Shown in pieces: positions 1-6,523 of a DNA stretch of 7,088 nt. Both the position numbers and the translations under genes were made by a program. Positions within the stretch are counted from its first letter, which is position 1, and every line of letters starts with the position of its first letter. The notes under the pieces are model-generated. The model was not told where the DNA came from. It worked only from the letters and a program-made list of their open reading frames with translations, and ran no database searches. This DNA is from Deltaproteobacteria bacterium (GTDB lineage Bacteria; Desulfobacterota; WTBG01), in assembly GCA_013139225.1 (NCBI GenBank), contig WTBG01000112.1, positions 1 through 7,088 of the forward strand. The letters run 5' to 3'.

Positions 1-231
1 AGAATTGGGTAGCGAGCCTTCATACGTTTCGTACGCCTTAATTTTTGTCTGTATGGCCGCTATTTCTGAAGTTGCTTTTTTAACTCTTGCCTTATCTGTG
101 AATGATTGAAAGACTACTGTAGCAATAGCAGCAATTATTCCTATTATAGCAACCGTAATCATTAATTCGATAAGAGTAAATCCTCTATGTCTTTTGTAAT
201 CATCTCTGGATAATTTACTATTGATTATCAT
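1..231 (-). CDS. type IV pilin-like / type II secretion pseudopilin prepilin, N-terminal part (runs off left edge)
   Basis: Only the first 77 codons are in the window; the C-terminal part lies beyond position 1. Reading leftward from 231, a basic 17-residue leader ends in Arg-Gly and is followed by FTLIELMITVAIIGIIAA, the class III prepilin signature. Prepilin peptidase would cut after Gly17 and methylate Phe18; the conserved Glu at mature position 5 is present (residue 22). The hydrophobic helix is followed by an amphipathic stretch (ATSEIAAIQTKIKAYE) and YEGSLPNS, a pattern common in GspG/PilA-type proteins. Such subunits are held in the inner membrane and assembled into a pilus or pseudopilus. 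The start at 231 is preferred because AAAGGA (minus strand, 241-246) lies 9 bases upstream; an in-frame ATG at 249 would add six residues but has no visible ribosome binding site. The fold is certain, but major pilin, minor pilin and pseudopilin cannot be told apart without the C-terminus. Confidence 0.93.
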   Translation of the reverse strand, partial: MIINSKLSRDDYKRHRGFTLIELMITVAIIGIIAAIATVVFQSFTDKARVKKATSEIAAIQTKIKAYETYEGSLPNS

Positions 232-240
232 TTTGTGTAT

Positions 241-246
241 TCCTTT
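241..246 (-). promoter_or_regulatory. ribosome binding site deciding the prepilin start
   Basis: On the minus strand this reads AAAGGA and ends 9 bases before the ATG at 231. It lies inside the reading frame that would start at the upstream ATG (249), which itself has only AT-rich sequence in front. This favours the shorter leader. Confidence 0.5.
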
Positions 247-360
247 CATAATTATTAGATAAAATTTGAGATTAAGATGACTTGCTTTTTTGACTTCGTA
301 TCTTTTTTTGGTGCGATTCCATTAATCTTAACTTTCTTTTCATGGTTGCATGTAGAATGC

Positions 361-366
361 ATTATA
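361..366 (-). promoter_or_regulatory. possible -10 box for the prepilin gene
   Basis: On the minus strand this reads TATAAT, a perfect sigma-70 -10 hexamer, about 130 bases upstream of the prepilin start. The -35 region at 17-18 bases spacing matches the consensus poorly (TAGCTT or TTAGCT), so this rests mainly on the -10 box. In AT-rich DNA chance matches are frequent. I saw no sigma-54 type GG/GC pair. Confidence 0.25.
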
Positions 367-396
367 CAAGGAATAATCGGTGTAAGCTAATAAAAC

Positions 397-413
397 TTAA
401 GAATAAATCTTAA
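397..413. repeat. small dyad, possible operator
   Basis: TTAAGA and TCTTAA form a perfect 6-base inverted repeat around a 5-base AT spacer. It lies just upstream of where the -35 region of the candidate prepilin promoter would be. A regulator site is possible, but the dyad is AT-only apart from one G/C pair per arm and could be chance. Confidence 0.25.
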
Positions 414-721
414 TTAATGATTGTTTTAAGGTTTTTTATCTATAGGAAAAACTGTGCTTCCTTATTTTCCTCTTCACTATCCTGTCAGTCTTGATTGCTG
501 GGGGGTTCTTTTTTCTGTAGTATCAATAGATTTCACTTAAGCACCACCCCATCTTGTGATATCCATTTCAAGAAAAAACTTTATACTACTACCATAAACG
601 CCAGTACTTAGGAACCGAAGTTTTCTTCAACGTTACTAAAACAAATATCCACTTAAAAAATTAGTTAACCTTTTGGACTTGATGCCTCAAATCCCAAATA
701 ACCTTGCCTTTTTAAATGAAT

Positions 722-727
722 TATAAT
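722..727 (+). promoter_or_regulatory. possible -10 box for the DHH-CBS-nucleotidyltransferase gene
   Basis: A perfect TATAAT lies 61 bases before the ATG at 789. A TTGCCT at 704-709 is only 12 bases upstream, too close for a normal -35, and the hexamer at 17-base spacing is a poor match. If used, transcription would begin near 734 and the leader would include the CGCAACTCGC word at 755-764. Confidence 0.3.
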
Positions 728-754
728 AACTTAAAAGAGTTGTACTAAGAAACC

Positions 755-764
755 CGCAACTCGC
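755..764 (+). repeat. dispersed intergenic word CGCAACTCGC, copy 1
   Basis: The ten-base word CGCAACTCGC occurs here, just before the gene starting at 789, and again exactly at 6471-6480 in the scpA-scpB gap. A related inverted copy with two differences is at 3500-3509. All three are in gaps, none in a coding region that I noticed. Confidence 0.4.
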
Positions 765-788
765 AATCTTTTTTAACTGAGTGAAAAA

Positions 789-3416
789 ATGGAAGTCATT
801 ACCACCCATGTTAATGCAGATTTTGATGCCTTTGCTTCAATGATGGCAGCAAAAAAACTGTATCCAGATGCTATTTTGGCATTTGCTGGAAGCCAGGAGA
901 AAAGCCTTAGAGATTTTTTCCTAAGTTCTGCTATCTATGCCTTTAAGTGTAAGAAGCTTAAAGACATTGACCTAAAGAAGGTAAGAAGGCTTATCCTGGT
1001 TGATATACGGCAGAGAAACCGTATTGGTAAATTCTCCAGAATTGTTGGCAAATCTGGTATTGATCTTCACATTTACGATCACCACCCTCCTTCAAAGGAT
1101 GATCTTCATGGTTCGGTAGAAGTGGTGAAAGAAGTTGGTGCAACGGTAACCATCTTGTGCCAGATGTTAAAGAAGAAAAAGATACCAATCTCACCGGATG
1201 AGGCAACAATAATGATGTTGGGAATTTATGAAGATACCGGCAACCTGACCTTTTCTTCTACCCATAAGGATGATTATCTGGCAGCAGCTTACCTTTTATC
1301 AAAGGGGGCAGATCTTAATCTAATTTCTGATATCCTTATCAAGGAGTTTACTGCTGAACAGATTACTATTTTAAATGAACTGGTGGAATCTGCTACAGAA
1401 TATGCCATTAATGGAATGGATGTAGTGCTGGCAAAGGTATCCAGCGATACTTACATAAGTGACTTTGCAGTTCTCGTCCATAAGTTTCGCGAGATGGAAA
1501 ACATTGATGTCTTATTTGTTTTGGCCCGTATGGAAGATAGGGTGTATCTGGTGGCACGAAGTAGAAAAAGGGAAGTTGATGTAGGAGAGATAGCAAAAGA
1601 ATTTGGAGGGGGAGGGCACAGCAGTGCAGCCTCAGCAGCCGTTAAAGATTTAACGCTTATTCAGGCGGAGGAGAAGTTAAAGAGTATTTTACATAATAAA
1701 ATTTCCTCTACCAGAATGGCAAGAGATTTCATGTCTTTTCCTTTGAAAACAGTTGATGCCGGTGAGACTTTAAACGAAGCCGGGCAGATATTAACTCGCT
1801 ATAACATCAATGTGCTTCCTGTTATAAAGAGGGGTCGTCTGGTTGGCCTGATATCTCGTCAGGTGATTGAAAAGGCGTCTCATCACGGCTTAAAAGATCT
1901 TCCGGTAGAAGAGTATATGATAAGAGAATTTTCAGTAGTCCATCCGGAAACTCCATGGTCTTCTATCCAGAAAATTATTATTGAGAGTAATCAAAGGTTC
2001 CTGCCTGTTACCGAGAGGAAAAAACTGGTAGGAGGTATTACGAGAACAGATCTCTTAAGAGTCCTGCATACTGATTTGGTAGAAGAGCCTCACTATCTTT
2101 TTGAGCAGGGAGCTTCTGCTTCCCTGAGACAGAAAAAGGTCATGACACGTCAGATGGAGGAGCAGCTACCAAAAAATATAATGCATATACTGAGAGATTT
2201 GGGAGCAGTGGCAGAAAAAATGGAGGTCAATGCTTATATAGTTGGGGGATTCGCAAGGGATATTCTTCTCCGCCGTGAGAATCTGGATATTGATGTTGTA
2301 ATTGAAGGTGATGGGATTGAATTTGCAAGGAAGGTTGCTTCAAAACATAATGGTCGTGTTAGGATTCACAAAACATTTGGAACTGCTGTGATTGTCTTCC
2401 CGGATGGATTTAAATTGGATGTTGCCAGTGCACGGCTTGAATACTATGAATATCCTGCTGCATTGCCGCAGGTGGAAATGAGTTCAATCAAACTTGATCT
2501 TTATAGACGCGATTTTACTATTAATACACTTGCAATTCGATTAAACCCTTCTTTCTTTGGCGAACTGATTGATTTCTTCGGAGCCAGAAAGGATATTAAG
2601 GAGAAGACTATCAGAGTAATCCATAATTTGAGCTTTGTGGAAGATCCTACCAGGATTTTAAGGGCAATCCGTTTTGAGCAACGGTTTGGATTTCGTATTG
2701 GTAAGCTTGCTTTAAGCCTTATAGATAATGCGGTTAAGCTCAATTTCTTAGACCGACTGGATGGACGAAGATTGTTTTCGGAACTCATACTGATGCTGCA
2801 GGGAGATGAGGCCATTCTTAATGTTAAGAGGTTAAATGAATTCGATATTCTTAGATTTATTCATCCTAAAATTTCCTTTGATAATTCTGCAAAAGTTTTG
2901 TTGGGGAATATTGGTGAAGTAATCAGCTGGTATGAGCTATCATTTTTGGAAGAAAAATATGAGAGGTGGAAGGTGTACTTTCTAGCCCTGATCGAGAATT
3001 TGCAGAAAAGTGAGGTTTTGAGTTTATGTAGAAATTTGTCCATGAGCGAGAAAGAAAAAAAAGAGCTCTTACAGTCAAGAAATCATGTAGGAAATGCTCT
3101 GGTGAAAATGGCCAAACAGCGAAGCCTGAAAAACAGTGAATTGTATCATTTGTTGAGTCCTCTTACAACGGAATGTCTTCTTTACCTCATGGCTAAAGTT
3201 ACTAGAAATGAAGCAAAAAAATCAGTTTCAAAATTTCTTGCTAAGCTTAAGCACACAAAAATCAGGACTACGGGAGAAGATTTGAAAAAGCTGGGTTTAT
3301 TGCCGGGTAAGCTTTATAAAATAATTTTGGATAATCTGCATGATGCTAAACTGGATGGAAAGGTTCAAAACAAGAGAGATGAAATAGCTTTTGTGAAAAA
3401 GAACTTTCTTAAATAA
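789..3416 (+). CDS. DHH/DHHA1 phosphoesterase - CBS pair - tRNA nucleotidyltransferase/poly(A) polymerase fusion
   Basis: An 875-residue cytoplasmic protein with three modules. Residues 1-305 are a DHH/DHHA1 (NrnA/RecJ-like) phosphoesterase: H7-x-N-x-D11-x-D13, D72 in LVDIR, D97-H98-H99, D149 in YEDTG and the DHHA1 loop GGGGHSSAA (273-281). All expected metal ligands are present, so a nuclease active on short RNA or nucleotides is plausible. Residues about 309-428 are two CBS repeats, a likely adenine-nucleotide sensor. Residues about 455-875 form a class II CCA-adding/poly(A) polymerase: GGFARD (486-491), catalytic D500 and D502, RRDFTIN (573-579), and EDPTR (618-622), which fits the EDxxR nucleotide-template motif inside EDPTRILRAIRF. 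The C-terminal tail (LKKLGLLPG, then HDAKLDGKV) resembles CCA-enzyme tails. In Aquifex, CC- and A-addition are divided between paralogues, so CCA, CC, A or poly(A) specificity cannot be read from sequence alone. The start is the first sensible ATG, with only a weak GAGTGA before it. A terminator-like hairpin follows. Confidence 0.93.
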   Translation: MEVITTHVNADFDAFASMMAAKKLYPDAILAFAGSQEKSLRDFFLSSAIYAFKCKKLKDIDLKKVRRLILVDIRQRNRIGKFSRIVGKSGIDLHIYDHHPPSKDDLHGSVEVVKEVGATVTILCQMLKKKKIPISPDEATIMMLGIYEDTGNLTFSSTHKDDYLAAAYLLSKGADLNLISDILIKEFTAEQITILNELVESATEYAINGMDVVLAKVSSDTYISDFAVLVHKFREMENIDVLFVLARMEDRVYLVARSRKREVDVGEIAKEFGGGGHSSAASAAVKDLTLIQAEEKLKSILHNKISSTRMARDFMSFPLKTVDAGETLNEAGQILTRYNINVLPVIKRGRLVGLISRQVIEKASHHGLKDLPVEEYMIREFSVVHPETPWSSIQKIIIESNQRFLPVTERKKLVGGITRTDLLRVLHTDLVEEPHYLFEQGASASLRQKKVMTRQMEEQLPKNIMHILRDLGAVAEKMEVNAYIVGGFARDILLRRENLDIDVVIEGDGIEFARKVASKHNGRVRIHKTFGTAVIVFPDGFKLDVASARLEYYEYPAALPQVEMSSIKLDLYRRDFTINTLAIRLNPSFFGELIDFFGARKDIKEKTIRVIHNLSFVEDPTRILRAIRFEQRFGFRIGKLALSLIDNAVKLNFLDRLDGRRLFSELILMLQGDEAILNVKRLNEFDILRFIHPKISFDNSAKVLLGNIGEVISWYELSFLEEKYERWKVYFLALIENLQKSEVLSLCRNLSMSEKEKKELLQSRNHVGNALVKMAKQRSLKNSELYHLLSPLTTECLLYLMAKVTRNEAKKSVSKFLAKLKHTKIRTTGEDLKKLGLLPGKLYKIILDNLHDAKLDGKVQNKRDEIAFVKKNFLK

Positions 3417-3433
3417 TACATTTCTCAATACTT

Positions 3434-3453
3434 CTCATGTTGATTGACATGAG
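3434..3453 (+). other. stem-loop directly after the nucleotidyltransferase gene
   Basis: CTCATGT and ACATGAG form a perfect 7-base stem around TGATTG, extendable by TAC/GTA (3429-3431 with 3454-3456) past a two-base bulge. No T-run follows directly, so it is not a terminator by itself. It abuts the terminator-like hairpin at 3453-3487, and its extension would compete with that stem. It may protect the mRNA 3' end. Confidence 0.45.
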
Positions 3454-3487
3454 GTAGTTTATCTGATAGATATGACTAACCTTTTTT
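3453..3487 (+). terminator. likely intrinsic terminator after the nucleotidyltransferase gene
   Basis: GGTAGT (3453-3458) pairs with ACTAACC (3475-3481) with one bulged A. An inner ATCT/AGAT stem closes on a GAT loop, and six T residues follow at once (3482-3487). The stem is AT-rich and the internal TT/ATG is unpaired, so it would be only moderately stable. If it works, the M50 gene at 3555 needs its own promoter. Confidence 0.45.
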
Positions 3488-3499
3488 AAGTTGTGTGTT

Positions 3500-3509
3500 G
3501 TGAGTTGCA
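3500..3509 (-). repeat. dispersed intergenic word, diverged inverted copy
   Basis: On the minus strand this reads TGCAACTCAC, matching CGCAACTCGC (755-764, 6471-6480) at 8 of 10 positions. It sits between the terminator-like hairpin and the start of the M50 gene. Confidence 0.25.
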
Positions 3510-3554
3510 AGTTATTTTTTCTCAGTAATGTTATTAGACAAGTTTTATTATTAA

Positions 3555-4250
3555 ATGTTCTCCCTTCAGACTATTCAAGAGATTTTATTGCTTATCATCC
3601 CATTTCTCCTGGCCATAACTGTTCACGAATTTGCCCATGGGTGGGTAGCATATAAGCTTGGAGATCCAACTGCAAAGTTGGCAGGCAGACTTTCGCTCAA
3701 TCCCATAAAGCATCTGGATCTTTTTGGCACGCTTGCCTTGATTCTGACCAGGCGTTTTGGTTGGGCCAAACCGGTCCCAGTTAATCCCAATAATTTAAGA
3801 GACCCCAAAAGAGATATGATGTGGGTTTCTCTGGCGGGGCCTGCAAGCAATTTTTCACTTGCTATTATCTTTGCTATACTGCTCAGGGGCATTACCACCA
3901 TTAATCCTTCTTTCAAAAGTCTCATTTACCCTGCCTTAAGCTATCAATTCCCATCGTTAGCAGGATTCGATTCATTTACGATCCTGGGAGTTATCTTTTT
4001 TTGGATGATCTGTCTTGGAATGGTATTAAATGTCATTTTAGCTGTATTTAATTTAATCCCTCTTCCACCTCTTGATGGAGGAAAGATTCTCCAGGGGATT
4101 CTACCCAGAGATCTATCTGTTACATTTGGGAAGATCGAGCCCTATGGATTTCTTATTATAATAGCGCTTGCATTTACTGGCGTTTTGTGGGGAGTTATCA
4201 GCCCTTTCTTTAAAATTTCTATGGGTATTCTCTTGAGTATCATCTTTTGA
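3555..4250 (+). CDS. M50-family site-2 protease (intramembrane zinc metalloprotease)
   Basis: A 231-residue, very hydrophobic protein of the compact M50 class that cuts substrates within the membrane. The zinc motif HEFAH is at 24-28 (ligands H24 and H28, catalytic E25) inside the first hydrophobic segment (about 10-32). AGPASN (94-99) marks the next core segment (about 90-110). A long hydrophobic stretch (about 141-170) leads into NLIPLPPLDGG (166-176), where D174 is the third zinc ligand. A further segment follows near 197-215. No PDZ domain is present, unlike RseP, and length is normal for the short SpoIVFB/YwhC-like group. The substrate is unknown and no neighbouring anti-sigma factor points to one. 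A TAA stop lies directly upstream in frame, so ATG 3555 is the earliest start; no Shine-Dalgarno is visible. The gap to the upstream gene is 138 bases and to trpS 294 bases. Confidence 0.93.
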   Translation: MFSLQTIQEILLLIIPFLLAITVHEFAHGWVAYKLGDPTAKLAGRLSLNPIKHLDLFGTLALILTRRFGWAKPVPVNPNNLRDPKRDMMWVSLAGPASNFSLAIIFAILLRGITTINPSFKSLIYPALSYQFPSLAGFDSFTILGVIFFWMICLGMVLNVILAVFNLIPLPPLDGGKILQGILPRDLSVTFGKIEPYGFLIIIALAFTGVLWGVISPFFKISMGILLSIIF

Positions 4251-4311
4251 TGAAAAGCAGTGTAAATGATTCAGGTTTCATGGTACATTTAAACCCAAAC
4301 AATGCATTTAA

Positions 4312-4505
4312 AACCACAGAGACCACAGAGGTTAATATAGCAAAAAGAAAAAGATATTTTAAATCCTTGTTTTTTTTCTCTGTTTTTAAATTTGGGAGAA
4401 GATTACTTGCTAAAAGTTTTTCATTACAATGTACACAGAGATTTACTATGGGAAAAGGTGTAATTTATTGATTTGAGAAGGAATTTCTCTGTGCACTCTG
4501 TGGTT
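4312..4505. repeat. 194-bp CACAGAG inverted-repeat element (MITE-like)
   Basis: The left end reads AACCACAGAGACCACAGAG (4312-4330) and the right end, on the opposite strand, AACCACAGAGTGCACAGAG (4505-4487). That is a terminal inverted repeat matching at 17 of 19 bases, each arm being a tandem doublet of CACAGAG. Inside, CTCTGT (4378-4383) faces the left arm and CACAGAG (4434-4440) faces the right arm, so the element can fold as one long stem or as two separate hairpins. A T-tract (4370-4377) precedes the inner CTCTGT. TTAA occurs at or next to both outer ends (4308-4311, 4504-4507) but does not form a clean target duplication. No transposase is encoded. It fills the gap between the M50 gene and trpS, ending 39 bases before the trpS ATG, and may add a terminator or leader structure there. 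A MITE, an intergenic repeat of REP/ERIC type or a structured RNA are all possible. Confidence 0.7.
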
Positions 4506-4533
4506 AACTGCTTAACATGAACAAAGAAAAGGG

Positions 4534-4538
4534 AAAGG
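4534..4538 (+). promoter_or_regulatory. ribosome binding site deciding the trpS start
   Basis: AAAGG sits 6 bases before ATG 4545, good spacing. An in-frame TTG at 4539 would directly abut this site and would add only two residues (Met-Arg). This supports the ATG at 4545. Confidence 0.6.
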
Positions 4539-4544
4539 TTGCGT

Positions 4545-5531
4545 ATGGATAGACAACGGGTTTTGAGCGGAATGCGACCAACGGGAAAGTTACATCTGGG
4601 ACACTTGCATGGCACCCTTGGAAATTGGGTTAAGCTTCAGGATGAGTATGAGTGTTTTTTCTTTGTGGCAGATTGGCATGCCTTAACCAGCGAATATGAA
4701 AATACAGGGGTGATCAAGGGAAGTATCCAGGATATGGTTGTTGACTGGCTCTGCGCTGGAATTGATCCAGAAAAGAGCACTCTTTTTATTCAGAGTAATA
4801 TTCTGGAACATGCTGAGCTTCATCTCTTGCTTTCCATGATTGTACCTCTTCCGTGGCTGGAGAGAAACCCTACCTATAAAGAGCAGCAGGAGGAAATGTC
4901 TAATAAAGACCTCACCACCTATGGTTTTTTGGGTTACCCGGTTCTTCAGGCAGCAGACATCATCATCTACAAAGCTAATAAGGTGCCTGTGGGTAAAGAT
5001 CAAGTTCCCCATCTTGAACTTACCAGGGAAATCGTGCGCCGTTTTAACTATCTTTATAAAAATGTGTTTCCCGAACCTGAGCAGATATTAGCAGAGATGC
5101 CCAAGGTGCTGGGTATTGATAGGCGGAAAATGAGTAAGTCTTACAACAATGCTCTTTATCTATCCGATCCTCCGGAGGAGATTAAAACCAAGGTTTCACA
5201 GATGATTACAGATCCCCAGAGGAAGAGGAGAAAAGACCCAGGGGACCCTGATGTATGTAACGTTTTTTCTTTTCACAAATTGTATAGCACAAACGATCAG
5301 ATTGGCATGGTCGATCGCGAATGCAGAAAAGCAGGAATTGGATGTGTGGAGTGTAAAGAACTGATGGCTGGTAACCTGATTACCTCTTTACTGCCTTATC
5401 GAGAGAAGAGATTGTACTACTTATCTCATAGTGAACGAGTCACAGAAATACTTAGTGAAGGGGTAAAAAAAGCAAGGAATATTGCCAGTAAAACCATGGA
5501 TGAGGTGAGAGAAGCAATCGGCATTAAATAG
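4545..5531 (+). CDS. trpS: tryptophan--tRNA ligase
   Basis: A cytoplasmic class Ic aminoacyl-tRNA synthetase that activates tryptophan with ATP and charges tRNA(Trp). From the ATG at 4545 it is 328 residues, a normal TrpS length, and opens with RVLSGMRPTGKLHLGH as family members do. The HIGH signature is HLGH (residues 17-20), and KMSKS is at 195-199. Between them are ADWHALT (42-48), GYPVLQAADIIIYKA (about 130-144), typical of the tryptophan pocket, and VGKDQVPHLELTRE (149-162). A cysteine-bearing stretch (VCNVFSFHKLYS, then GCVECK) follows in the helical C-terminal part, also usual for this TrpS subgroup. No frameshift or missing catalytic residue was seen. No T-box, Trp-rich leader peptide or other attenuator is recognisable upstream; instead the inverted-repeat element ends just before the gene. 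The stop is TAG, 93 bases before scpA, with no convincing terminator, so trpS and scpA may be co-transcribed. Confidence 0.97.
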   Translation: MDRQRVLSGMRPTGKLHLGHLHGTLGNWVKLQDEYECFFFVADWHALTSEYENTGVIKGSIQDMVVDWLCAGIDPEKSTLFIQSNILEHAELHLLLSMIVPLPWLERNPTYKEQQEEMSNKDLTTYGFLGYPVLQAADIIIYKANKVPVGKDQVPHLELTREIVRRFNYLYKNVFPEPEQILAEMPKVLGIDRRKMSKSYNNALYLSDPPEEIKTKVSQMITDPQRKRRKDPGDPDVCNVFSFHKLYSTNDQIGMVDRECRKAGIGCVECKELMAGNLITSLLPYREKRLYYLSHSERVTEILSEGVKKARNIASKTMDEVREAIGIK

Positions 5532-5624
5532 ACTGCAAAAAATTAGTTTTTAAACATGTAAAAAATTGCATCCTCACCTGTGATTTTACCAGTCCAGATT
5601 GCAACTGCCCATTAAGGATTTAGA

Positions 5625-6377
5625 ATGTCATATAAAGTAAAACTTGATATTTTTGAAGGACCTTTGGATCTTCTCCTCTACCTCATTAGAAAGAATGAAG
5701 TTGATATTTATGATATTCCCATTGCCATTATTACTGAGCAGTATCTTGAATACATGGATCTGATGAAGGTGCTCAACCTTGACAAAGTTGGTGAATTCCT
5801 GGTTATGGCTTCAACGCTCATAAAGATTAAATCTAAAATGTTGTTGCCACCATCTGAGGATATTGAGGAAGATGAAGATGGAGTAGATCCCAGAACTGAA
5901 TTAATGGAGCATCTTTTAGAGTATCAGAGGTATAAAGAAGCTGCCCATCAGTTGAAAAACAGGGATTTGATTGAGAAAGATATATTCACTAGAATACAGA
6001 GAGATGAGGATGTTTCTAAAACAGATAAAGATAGTACGGTGATCGAAGTAAGCCTCTTTGACCTGGTCGATGCCCTGAGGAAGGTTATTGAAAGAAAAGA
6101 CCTCTCCGACCAATTCATGGAAGTTACTGTTGAAAAGTTTTCGGTAAAGGATAAGATGGTCGAGATTTTGCAAAAGTTGAAAGAAACTCAACATATTATT
6201 TTTGTATCTCTTTTTGATGAGCTCTCAACAAAGTATGAGATCATTGTTGCCTTCTTAGCAATTTTAGAGTTAATGAGGTTGAGGGCAGTTAAGGTTTTTC
6301 AGGTACAACCTCATGGAGAGATACGGATTATTTCTTTAAGAGGCGAGATACAGCTGGGAGATATTACTGCTGGATGA
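5625..6377 (+). CDS. scpA: segregation and condensation protein A (kleisin)
   Basis: A 250-residue kleisin that bridges the SMC dimer and binds ScpB, forming the condensin-like complex that organises and helps segregate the chromosome. The N-terminal SMC-neck binding region has the family hallmark FEGPLDLLLYLI (10-21), followed by VDIYDIPIAIITEQYLEYM and FLVMASTLIKIKSKMLLP (58-75). An acidic linker (SEDIEEDEDG, 77-86) comes next. A central helical part contains LLEYQRYKEAA (97-107), where ScpB normally binds. The C-terminal winged helix (about 175-245) has VAFLAILELMRLRAVKVFQ, which contacts the SMC head. Length is normal. AAGGA (5614-5618) lies 6 bases before the ATG. Its partner scpB follows but, unusually, only after a 407-base gap rather than overlapping or adjoining. 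Confidence 0.97.
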   Translation: MSYKVKLDIFEGPLDLLLYLIRKNEVDIYDIPIAIITEQYLEYMDLMKVLNLDKVGEFLVMASTLIKIKSKMLLPPSEDIEEDEDGVDPRTELMEHLLEYQRYKEAAHQLKNRDLIEKDIFTRIQRDEDVSKTDKDSTVIEVSLFDLVDALRKVIERKDLSDQFMEVTVEKFSVKDKMVEILQKLKETQHIIFVSLFDELSTKYEIIVAFLAILELMRLRAVKVFQVQPHGEIRIISLRGEIQLGDITAG

Positions 6378-6470
6378 GTTGAAGAAACATGCTTTAGGGA
6401 ACAAGTAACAAGATACTTGATACTGAATAAAAAAGTTTGAAATTTGGGTTGCGAAAAACGGTTGAGGTTG

Positions 6471-6480
6471 CGCAACTCGC
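6471..6480 (+). repeat. dispersed intergenic word CGCAACTCGC, copy 2
   Basis: This is an exact ten-base match to 755-764, overlapping the palindrome GTTGCGCAAC (6467-6476). The shared GCAAC core also appears in the CGCAACCG words further right in the same gap. Confidence 0.4.
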
Positions 6481-6499
6481 CCTATTAGAAACATGATCT

Positions 6500-6523
6500 C
6501 CAAGAGAAAATGTCTTGGGTTTT
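6500..6523 (+). terminator. weak intrinsic terminator candidate downstream of scpA
   Basis: CCAAGA (6500-6505) and TCTTGG (6513-6518) form a perfect 6-base stem around a 7-base GAAAATG loop. After one G come four T residues (6520-6523). Stem and T-run are short, so termination would be partial at best. It lies 123 bases after the scpA stop. Confidence 0.35.

Larger units (their letters stand above)
250..788. other. long non-coding gap between divergent genes
   Basis: This stretch separates the minus-strand prepilin from the plus-strand DHH-CBS-nucleotidyltransferase gene. I find no open frame with coding character; the longest I noticed is about 14 codons (from 682). It is AT-rich. Visible structure is limited to a 17-base dyad (397-413), TATAAT boxes facing each way (361-366 minus, 722-727 plus), and a G-run GGGGGGT near 500 that could pair imperfectly with ACCACCCC near 543. 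No riboswitch consensus or tRNA was recognised. It probably carries both divergent promoters and at least a 100-base leader for the pilin gene. Confidence 0.6.

Noticed and set aside
2501..2815. 104-codon minus-strand frame
   Set aside because: It lies entirely inside the nucleotidyltransferase domain coding region, antisense to conserved motifs, with no recognisable protein features.
4247..4471. 74-codon open frame overlapping the M50 stop codon
   Set aside because: It begins with TTG/ATG overlapping the M50 stop, but most of its length lies in the CACAGAG inverted-repeat element; its TTETTE stretch is simply the translated repeat, and no family resemblance is visible.
4539..4541. TTG as the trpS start
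   Set aside because: It directly abuts the AAAGG ribosome binding site, while ATG 4545 has ideal spacing and gives the usual TrpS N-terminus.
4506..4544. T-box or trp attenuator upstream of trpS
   Set aside because: The T-box consensus, specifier-loop arrangement and terminator are not present in the gap.
4517..4552. 11-codon frame overlapping the trpS start, as a possible leader peptide
   Set aside because: It contains no tryptophan codon, no terminator/antiterminator pair is seen, and its ATG has no clear ribosome binding site.
5532..5624. Terminator between trpS and scpA
   Set aside because: The only pairing seen (TTTTTA with TAAAAA around 5546-5564) is entirely A/T and lacks a downstream T-run.
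6402..6419. CAAGTA/TACTTG hairpin after scpA as a terminator
   Set aside because: The stem is only six mostly A/T pairs and is followed by A-rich, not T-rich, sequence.
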